A stretch of DNA of 64,000 nucleotides, from the NCBI GenBank assembly GCA_030035585.1, contig CM057468.1, positions 51,580,145-51,644,144 on the forward strand. The letters are read 5' to 3'. The notes beneath the pieces are model-generated. The model did no database searches, was not told the origin of the DNA, and saw nothing but the letters and a program-made list of their open reading frames with translations. Both the position numbers and the translations under genes were made by a program. The DNA comes from Dugong dugon. Lineage: Eukaryota > Chordata > Mammalia > Sirenia > Dugongidae. How positions within the stretch are numbered: position 1 is the first letter of the stretch; each line of letters starts with the position of its first letter. This document shows, one piece after another, positions 56,285 to 64,000 of this stretch.

Positions 56285-56770
56285 GGCAAGAGACCACAGA
56301 AGGCCTACATACCATATATCTAAATAGCTTAAAAGTCATAAGTGAAGATAACACACTGTAAAACTAATATTCTATCTTTCATCTTGACTAGCATTCCTTC
56401 ATAAAGACAAAATTGAAAAATATCTGAAAAGCTGATTTTTATATGATGAGAATCAGCAAAATATCCAAGATGACTGAACTGAATTATTTTTGCCCATGTC
56501 TGGTTGTTCTGTTGATGGATTGGTGACATCTGAATGAGTAATGAAGGCATATGTAATTTAAAAATTGGATATTTATTACAAAACCTTATTTTTCTTGCAT
56601 TCACTTCAGCAAAATTATTAATTATAATACTCAAAATTCCCCCTATTTTGTTTTCTATTGGCAGTACTGTCAACTTCGAAAAACTTTCTTGAGTGGTTAT
56701 AGTTCTTACATAGTTTTTAATTAATTTTGAGAAATTTCTCTCAGCTGAGGACACACTAAGATTCAAAAAT
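56285..56770 (-). pseudogene. hAT transposase C-terminal remnant (hATC dimerisation domain)
   Basis: The minus-strand frame 56829-56329 reads LNLSVSSAERNFSKLIKNYV, RTITTQESFSKLTVLPIENK and IINNFAEVNARKIRF. This is the dimerisation domain shared by hAT transposases of the Tip100/ZMYM-TTF zinc-finger type (SAER-FSKLK, LRSTMSQERL, LSIE and the D-FA-KKAR block). The frame stays open through the domain but text on either side is degraded, and no terminal repeats or N-terminal domain lie adjacent. It is either a DNA transposon fossil or a retrocopy of a ZMYM-like gene. Confidence 0.8.
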
Positions 56771-56774
56771 GACC

Positions 56775-56960
56775 TATAGATTTTTAAACATTTTATTGAG
56801 TTACAACTTGTATACAGTAAAGTGCACAAATCTTAAGTGTATAGTTCAATACATTTTTACATGTTTATGCCTGTGTAACCATCACTCAGATCAAAAAATA
56901 GATCAGCTCCCCAGAAGACTCCCTTGTACCCTTTTCCAATCTATTCCTCCACAAAGTAAA
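56775..56960 (-). repeat. L1M-type 3' UTR fragment
   Basis: ACATTTTATTGAGTTACAAC, TATACAGTAAAGTGCACAAA and GTGTAACCATCACTCAGATC belong to a common antisense L1 3' UTR. Confidence 0.7.
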
Positions 56961-57159
56961 TACTATTCCTACTCTATCATAACACGCCAACATAATAAAA
57001 TGATATCATCATGTTCAAACATTGCAATACATATGATAAATTATCACAGAAAATAGTAATTTCACCATACAAACTGCTTTCAGTTATGTGATTTTCATAA
57101 TCTCTTAAAACAGTATAGATCCACAAAATACCTTCTAAGTTCTTGTTTCAAAATTTTCA
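56961..57159. other. Short unique stretch
   Basis: No feature is supported. Confidence 0.4.
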
Positions 57160-58978
57160 ATGCTTTTATTCATCAAAAGATTTTACCAAAAAAGCAAAAA
57201 GACAAGCTATTGACTAGAAGAATATATTTGAAAACCATATATCTGACAAGAATCTAATAACCAAAATATAAATAAAACTTTGACAACTTAACAACAAAAA
57301 AACAAATAATCCAGTCATAAAATGGGCAAAGGACTTGAATAAGCATTTCACCAAAGAAGACATTCAAATGGCCACCAAAAGTATGAAAAGCTGCTCAGCA
57401 TCATTAACCATCACGGAGATGCAAATCAAAACCACAATGAGATACCATTTCATTCCCACTACGATGGCTAAGATTAAAAAAAAAAACAGAAAATAACAAA
57501 TGTTGATGAGGATGTGGGGAAATTGAACCCTTATCCATCACAGGTGGGAATGCAAAATGGTACAGCCATTGTGGGAAAGTGTGGCAGTTCCTCAAAAAAC
57601 TAAAACTAGGACTACCATATGGCCCTTTAATTCCACTCCTAGGTTTATACCCAAAAGACCTGCAAGCAAACAATTAAAAAGAGACTTGTACACCAAAGTT
57701 CATTGCAGCACTATTCACAATAGCCAAAAGTAGAAACAACCTAAATGCCCATCAACAGATGAATCGATAAACAAAATGTGGTACATATATACAGTGGAAT
57801 ACTACTCAGTATGAGAAATGAAGTCTTGATACGTGCTACAGTATGGATGGAGCTTGAAGACATTGTGCTGAATGAAATAAGCCAATCACAAAAATACAAA
57901 TATTGTATGACCTCACTAATATAAAAAGACAAGAAAAGGCAAGTGTATACAGACTAAAGTTTATTAATGCTTACTAGGGACAGGAGGGAGGGGAAAAAGA
58001 AAGGTTAACGGTGATGGAAAAATCACATTGACAAAGGGTAGGGTTGCACAGCTGATTATTGTAATTGCTGTCAATAAGTTGTATATCTGTAAAAAGCTGA
58101 ATTATAAAAAGTTGTGTGATAGATAAATTTACAACAAAGACAGAAAAAACAAGCTGTTGAGGCTGCTTATGTACAACCAAGCACTTCATGGGATTAAGTT
58201 CCTCGGTTTGGAGGTTTAGGGTCATGATTTCATGGGACATCCCAGCTGACTGGCCTAATAACATTTTAGTGTTTCTGTTCTACCTCCTAGTTTGTTGCAT
58301 AGGGCCTGGGGTCTAAAAGCTTGCAAGCAGCAACCCAAGGCACAACAATTGGTCTCTATTCACCTGGAGCAACAGAGGAAAAAGAAAAGTCAGGAATAGG
58401 AGGAGGATATGGAATGTGTGGCTGATTGCCTCCATGAACAAATGCCTCCTTTGCCACGAGACCAGAAGAACTAGATGGTGTCCAGCTACCATTACTGAAC
58501 ACTTTGATCAAGATTCCATAGAAGAATCTTTGATCAAAAGGGGAAAAATGCTAAACAAAATTTGAGATTCTCATGGACTCCAGACTTTCTGGAGCCATGG
58601 AGGCTGAATGAAGCCCTAAAGCTATTGCCCTGAGATAATTTTTAAATCTTAAACCAAAAATATCCCCTGAAGTCTTCTTAAAACCAAACAATAGTTTAGC
58701 TTAACTAGTAAAAAATGTCTGCCTTGAGCATTATGCTCTTTAAAGAACTATCTATATGTGATCAAACTGACTACATCAACTCAAAAGATTAGATAGGAAC
58801 CTTGGGTGGCTGTAAGCTTATGTTAATGAAGGAGGAGCAACTCAGAAAAAGAGTGAGAATGGTTGCACAATTTGGAGAATGTAATCAATATCACTGAACG
58901 GTACATGTAGAAACTGTTGAATTGGTGTATGTTTTGCTGTGTATATTCTCAACAGCAAAATAAATAAAATTTAGAAAA
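57160..58978 (+). mobile_element. L1, ORF2 end plus complete 3' UTR, older subfamily
   Basis: AATCCAGTCATAAAATGGGC, GATGCAAATCAAAACCACAA, ATTCCACTCCTAGGTTTATA and ATGAAATAAGCCAATCACAA are the ORF2 end. It continues to the UTR (TTTAGGGTCATGATTTCATG, AGAAGAACTAGATGGTGTCC) and GTATATTCTCAACAGC plus an A-rich tail. It is the clearest template here for the 'ATTCTCAACA' UTR type. Stops make it inactive. Confidence 0.92.
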
Positions 58979-60127
58979 AAATTGAATAGTACTATACAAA
59001 ACTCAAATAAAAATGGCCTAAATTAAACCAAAAAAAATTTTTTTTCAATGCTGGAATACTATAAAGAAATCCAAAATTGGCAGACTGCTAATCAATTTGT
59101 TCAAGTGCATCTTCACTAGGGACTATATCTTGATCTATCTATCCAGAAAATAGGCTCTGTGGAAATTAGTTTGAGGGTTATTTGTACATGAATCTTCTCA
59201 TTTATCATATTTATGTAAAACCTTCTGTTCCTTTGCTCTAATTTCTTCATATTTAATTCAAATTAATTTCCTTATATTTAATTCAAATGTCACCTTTGTT
59301 AAATATCAAATTCAGCTTGTTTTGATTTAGAAAACTATTTTCCCTAAAATTAAAAAATGTAATGTTTATAAAAGTGAAACAGCCACACTTATGTAAGATT
59401 TTTTTGGTAACGCTTTGGCTAACATTAGAATCAGAATGAATAGTAAATACCAAAAACTGTGGCTACTGCAACTTCAAATTAAACTTCATTTACCCACAAA
59501 TTGTTCCTTGCTTGAGGATATATTGTTTTAAGTTTTCTAATACATCTTATATTTTCAATAAATTAAATTTAACTACTTTGAAAAAAATTAGTAAGCATTT
59601 TTCTTTGTGTATTCAAGAATGATTTGGTATATGCTTCATCAAGATGTTCAATGTTTGAACAGATCCAGAATTTTATGTATGATCTTTGAATTATTCCAAA
59701 GAATATCATTGCTATTGGCACAATTGAGACCAACAGATTCAAACAAAATGCCGTAAGTGGTTTCAAGAATGCTTCTACGTGCCTTTAATCACATACAATT
59801 CTTAAATTACTATATTGAACTATTTCCCAGGATAATCAATCCTAATACAGAGGCACGGGGATACTACAGGGTGAAAGAAAGGGCACTGTTTATTAGTTTT
59901 TTATTATTTATTTATTAGTTGTTTATTAGTATTTATTAGCCCTAACACCGACCACTCACAGAACTACTTGCTTTAACACTCCTCTAAGTGTAAGGAGATG
60001 GATAAAAAAGCTATGGTCTCTAAAGAATCTTCTTCTGTGCTTGCCATTTCTCTTAAAGTGATGGTTGTGCAAAAGGAAAGCCTGGTTCTTTTGATAATTG
60101 CACAAGAATATATAATAAAAACTTTGA
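58979..60127. other. Upstream flank, AT-rich, no gene
   Basis: (TTTATTAG)-like low complexity lies at 59890-59940. The stretch 59569-59766 has a minus-strand frame of 65 codons that I cannot assign; it could belong to the hAT-like remnant but shows no diagnostic motif. Confidence 0.4.
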
Positions 60128-60360
60128 AGCAAGATTAGACAGCCCCATAAAACAAAATGAGACTATTGGGGCACAACAGTCCGGGGACAAGGACTAGAAG
60201 GCAGGAGGGGACAGGAAAGCTGGTAATAGGAAACAGAAGGTTGAGAAGGGACAGTGTTGACATATACTGTGGTTGTTAGCCATTGTCATAAAACAATATG
60301 TGCACTGTTTAATGAGAAACTATTTGTTCTGTAAACCTTCGTCTAAAGTACAATAACAAA
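60128..60360 (+). mobile_element. L1 3' end
   Basis: GATTAGACAGCCCCATAAAA, GAAGGCAGGAGGGGACAGGA and ACCTTCGTCTAAAGTACAAT mark the terminal 230 bases of the younger UTR type. Confidence 0.92.
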
Positions 60361-60813
60361 ATTAAAAACTTTAAAGCTATTATAGGGGAAAAAAATAATG
60401 CCTCTGGATTTCTGGCTAAAATTATGAAGTGTACACTTTATCTTCAGCGAGGCTTTTTTTATAGGCTTTGTGTTTCATGGGGGCAGCGGGGAGGTCACAG
60501 AGCCACAGACACACACCACCAGCACCACATGATGCATCTATAATGTCAGGTTTCTGGTACAGCATACACAGTCCTCTGAACTTTCACTATCCCATAGCAT
60601 AGTCCTGGCATAGGAGTACTAAATGCACTTTGACCAAAGTTCCAGGGGACTTCATGAGGCAATGAGCTAGACATGCTAGACTTTGCCCCCTCACTGTGTT
60701 ACGTATTTATTGATGGGACTGAAAAGGATTAGGGAAGACCTCGTTTCTCTAAGTAAACAAGAAATATATCAAGGGATCTCAGGTCTAGGAAGAATATTAA
60801 AGGGTGTGCAAAC
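60361..60813. other. Unidentified non-repeat stretch, left of an L1 insertion
   Basis: It is GC-richer than its neighbours. It is contiguous with 61237-61470 once the L1 is removed. No gene is assigned. Confidence 0.35.
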
Positions 60814-61226
60814 TCGTAAAAGGACCGGACTTAATGGTCTGACTGAGACTGGAGGAACCCCAGAAGCCATGACCTCTGGATGCTCTGTTAACCCACAACT
60901 AAAACCATTCCCAAAGCCAACTCTTTGGACAAAGGTTAGATTGGACTATAAAACATAAAATGATACTTGTGAAGAGTGTGCTTCTTAGTTCAGCTAAGAC
61001 ATATGAGACTAAATGGGCAGCTCCTGTCCAGCGATGGGATGAGAAGGCAGAAAGCGACAGGAGCTGGTTGAACGGACACGGGAAAGCCAGGGTGGAAAGG
61101 AGGGGTGTGCTGTCACATAGGGATTGCAACTAGGATCACATAACAATATGTATGCAAATTTTTGTACGAGAAATTAACTTGAGTTGTAAACTTTCACCTA
61201 AAGCACAATAAAGGAAAAAAAAAGAA
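60814..61226 (+). mobile_element. L1 3' end with target duplication
   Basis: GACCGGACTTAATGGTCTGA, TCAGCTAAGACATATGAGAC, TGAGAAGGCAGAAAGCGACA and TTTCACCTAAAGCACAATAA, then poly(A). GTGTGCAAAC at 60804-60813 recurs at 61227-61236. Confidence 0.93.
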
Positions 61227-61236
61227 GTGTGCAAAC

Positions 61237-61470
61237 CAAGGGCTGAGACCTGCATGCGGAGGGCCTTGGGAATGGCCTTGAAGAATCTCTACCCGCCAGC
61301 AGCACTGGCATCTGCCAGCAGCTGGCTGTCCTCTGCAGACAGCTCAGTCCAGCTGAGCCACGTTTCCACTAAGCTACCGAAGCAAAGAAGAAAAAGCACC
61401 TCCAAGGCCATCTAGACCTGTTTCTTAGTCTTGCCTTCAACAATCTTTTAAATAAACACCTAAAGTTGAA
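61237..61470 (+). other. Unidentified GC-rich stretch ending in AATAAA
   Basis: The text around CTGTCCTCTGCAGACAGC and an AATAAA near 61450 give it the look of an old retrocopy or LTR 3' end. I cannot identify a parent. The 62-codon open frame is not supported as a gene. Confidence 0.3.
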
Positions 61471-62229
61471 AAATGCTTTCTAGTTCTTCACTTAAGCCGA
61501 AAAACCTGTACTTTTTACAACAGGTGTAAAACCAGTGAAACATTTATTTTCCACCTCTGTTTTCTTCTGGTAGTTGAAATATCAGTGTTTGTGCATGTGT
61601 GTGTGTATAATTATTCAACATGACTTTGAACAATGTAGTTGAAGTGAATAATGTAAACATTTAATTTTATCTATGATTTCTTCTCTCTTTATTAACCATT
61701 AAATTAATAACCTTACTTAAAATTTTTCATCCTAGACAGTGATCATTGGTTTCATTATTTATCTGTCTTAAATGTTTAGCCATTTCTAGCTTCAAATTTC
61801 AAAATTATTTATTCTAAACCTAGGAATATTTCATTGTTTTCTATAAATATTGTGCTGTTAAAATAATATTATTTTAAGAGGATCACAGTATGTTCTACAT
61901 CAGCATTTACTCGAGTCTGTTGATACTGTTGTTGTTTGCTGTTTGTTCAGCCTTTTCTATTCCCATTTCCAGTAATAACGTATATTTCTGTGTGTGCCAG
62001 TGATGAAACTGTAATCAGGGCCCTAAATGTTTCTAGTCACGAGTAACTTTGTTGGCCAAAGCTGATCTTGAAAACTGGTTGTGAGACATGTCACAGTGTA
62101 ACAAGATACATTGCCTTTGAACTTAAAATATGAAAGCCAATTTCTCTCATTTTTTACTGCATTTGAAAGAATATTGGTGTAAAATGAAATATTACAATTC
62201 TGCTAAATGGAAATGAAAAATTATAATTA
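61471..62229. other. Upstream flank, unique
   Basis: A (GT)n tract lies at 61596-61607. Nothing else is recognised. Confidence 0.4.
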
Positions 62230-62460
62230 TTAATTTGAAACAGATTGTATTTTGCTAAAAAAAGTTCTCACATCGTCACAAGAATGTGATGGCCATTGTC
62301 CCGGATCATTGCTCAACAAACACTGAGAAGCCCCAGAGGGTTCCTCTTTCTCTTCCATCTTGCTGATTTCATTAATGTGATGTTCTTCACTTTCTAATAC
62401 GCAAGATGGAATTAAATCTGTTGTTTCTGAATTGTGAATTTGATGTGCATAATTCACTTT
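62230..62460 (-). pseudogene. Possible N-terminal piece of a TTF/ZMYM-like hAT transposase
   Basis: The minus frame includes LLSNDPGQWPSHSCDDVRTF. The DP-xWP pattern after an acidic leader recalls the entry to the TTF-type zinc finger in ZMYM1-like/hAT-Tip100 proteins. No Cys/His finger follows. Its orientation agrees with the 56285-56770 remnant, but the 5.5 kb gap is filled with other elements. The assignment is weak. Confidence 0.25.
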
Positions 62461-62842
62461 TTAACTCTAACTGTTTTGGTCAGTTATTAAATCTTCATTT
62501 TTTTTTTTTCATTGTATTTAATTTTTATTTATTAATTTTTTATTTTTCATTGTAGTAATCTGATATGAAACCTCCATTAAATAAAGAATTTGAAGTCTCC
62601 TAGTCTTATGTGTCTTATGTGGGTCATGCTCAACAGAATTCTGTTTGTTTTCATTGTTTCCAAGTTTTAAAAATGTAAGCAGGCTGCCTCTTTTGAAGAC
62701 TTTCGATTTCTTGTATTTTCAGTTTTTTTTTTTTTTTACTCTTTGATCTCTCGTTTGTATTTTCTAAAATGTACCTCAAGCATAGCCACCAACAATCTGT
62801 CAGTGGTGGATTGTGTGTTGCTATGATGCTGAACAAGTTTCA
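62461..62842. other. Upstream flank, T-rich
   Basis: T-runs lie at about 62499-62509 and 62725-62737. No gene is seen. Confidence 0.4.
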
Positions 62843-62945
62843 GCTGAGCTTCCAGACTAAGACAGACTAGGAATAAAGGCCTGGTGATCTACTTCCAAAA
62901 AATTAGCTAATGAAAACCCTACAGATCACAATAGTCCGAACCTGT
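62843..62945 (+). mobile_element. AfroSINE fragment, old long subtype
   Basis: GAATAAAGGCCTGGTGATCT, ACTTCCAAAAAATTAGCTAA and TGAAAACCCTACAGATCACA are the central part of the subtype also seen at 2519. Confidence 0.75.
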
Positions 62946-63054
62946 TGCTCATGTTTCTGGGTAATGGTGTAGCGGGAGTGTCTGACCTCCTCTAACTTCA
63001 GAAGAGGGAAGGAGAATCAAGATCAACAACCCAGGATTCCTACGAAGTGGAGGT

Positions 63055-63715
63055 CAGACATGTCTCCACCCTCCAACCACTGCTATAGGGCAACATTTGT
63101 AGTAACTATTAAATGGGAGGCTGTTTTGTCCTGTAAGCCTTCATCTTGGGCGAGAATGGCAGCACAATTGGAAGAGCATAGTCAATATCACTTAAATGTG
63201 TAAGTAAAAAGTTTTGAAATGGTGTTAAAATAAAATTAAATTAAAAAAAACCTAATGAGACTAAAGAGTTACAGTAGTCCAGTGACAAGGTCCAGAAGAC
63301 AGAAGGGGACAAGGAAGTCCCCTGGTGATAGGGAACACAAGGTGGAGTAAGGATATTCTTGATGTGCTGTGAGACTGTTAACCATTGTCACAGGGCAACA
63401 TGTGTAGTAACTGTTAAATGAAAAACTATTTTGTTCTGTAAGCCTTCATCTTAAGTGAGAATAACAGCACAGTTGGAAGAGCGTAGTCAATGTCACTGAA
63501 CTGTGAATGTAGAAATTTTTGAAACGGTGTATCTTTGGCTATCTGTATTTTCATCAAAAAAAAAAAAAAAAAAAGGTTGAGAATTTAGAGGCTTAATATG
63601 TTGTGGGGTTGTTAACCAATGTCATAGAACAACATGTGTACTACTATTTCATAAGAAACTATTTGCTCTGTAAGCTTTCACCTGAAGTACAATAAAATTA
63701 AAAAAAAAAAATGTA
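63055..63715 (+). mobile_element. Three consecutive L1 3' ends
   Basis: Copy 1 (about 63080-63250) has GTAAGCCTTCATCTTGGGCG and an AT-rich tail. Copy 2 (about 63255-63574) has CATCTTAAGTGAGAATAACA, CAGTTGGAAGAGCGTAGTCA and A18. Copy 3 (about 63575-63712) has ACCAATGTCATAGAACAACA and TTTCACCTGAAGTACAATAA. Copies 1 and 2 share a distinctive segment that the other L1 UTRs lack. Confidence 0.82.
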
Positions 63716-64000
63716 AAAGTAAAAAATTAAAATTAAGTTTTATGTACATTTCCAAAAAAAAGTTCCTTCTAAAATAGTCTAATAAATTAAAAACTATTAA
63801 ATTAAAAAATGATTTATAAATTATGATTAATGAATATCAGAATATTAAATCAAAATTATTTAAATAATGCTGAACTCTAAATTTTGTGTTTTATAAATTT
63901 AACTAAATACTTTCCAATATTCTTTCATAAAAATAAAACAATTCACAATTCTAGCATTCAGTGTCCATTTAGTTACCAATGTAAAGAATCAGTTTTACTT
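63716..64000. other. AT-rich flank to window end
   Basis: No feature is recognised. Confidence 0.4.

Noticed and set aside
59569..59766. Third piece of the hAT transposase
   Set aside because: Same orientation as the 56.6 kb remnant, but no diagnostic motif could be seen.
61227..61415. 62-codon frame beginning MCKPRAETCM
   Set aside because: No domain or parent gene recognised, and its start lies at the L1 target duplication, so the context is accidental.

Overview
The window reads as intronic and flanking DNA of an afrotherian mammal, most likely a paenungulate such as an elephant. The evidence is about twenty AfroSINE copies (tRNA-derived, ending in an RTE-like tail of the type TAGGGTCGCTATGAGTCGG), an RTE LINE whose 3' end has the same tail, a lineage-specific LINE-1 with distinctive 3' UTRs, and older mammal-wide MIR, L2, HAL1, L1M, hAT and LTR debris. 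There are no bacterial-type operons, CRISPR arrays or tRNA/rRNA genes. More than half of the sequence is recognisably mobile-element derived.

One host gene is visible, on the minus strand: CCDC126, recognised from its protein. A CpG-island promoter lies at about 45.05-45.90 kb, with a probable non-coding first exon ending at 45525. Coding exon 2 (24722-24959) holds the start codon, signal anchor and first coiled segment. Coding exon 3 (6609-6793) holds the second helix, the sequon-rich tail and the stop. Splicing at consensus sites gives 423 nt, or 140 residues, the family length. The 3' UTR probably runs to about 5.0 kb. Intron 1 is about 20.4 kb and intron 2 about 17.9 kb.

Layout: 1-5 kb is downstream flank, with an LTR inserted into an AfroSINE. 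5.0-6.8 kb is the last exon. 6.8-24.7 kb is intron 2, with an ancient minus-strand L1M (10.5-16.5 kb) split by a younger L1, and a HAL1 (19.4-24.2 kb) split by two L1 insertions, one of which carries a further mini-L1. 25.1-45.5 kb is intron 1, holding an almost complete but internally deleted L1 (25.3-31.3 kb), a palindromic-ended DNA transposon, an RTE remnant, and L2, MIR and AfroSINEs. 45.9-64 kb is upstream flank: an old L1M riddled with AfroSINEs, a hAT MITE-like element, a hAT transposase remnant with a readable dimerisation domain, and many L1 3' ends.

No wholly new biological system is evident. The best leads are the layered insertions, the L1 internal-deletion derivatives, the repeated pyrimidine/CCTAG units in the L1 5' UTR, the hAT dimerisation-domain remnant, and the ZNF143/SIX5-like and X-box-like sites in the CCDC126 promoter. 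Family names for repeats come from memory of consensus sequences, not from a database search, so boundaries are good to roughly 10-50 bases unless target-site duplications are quoted.
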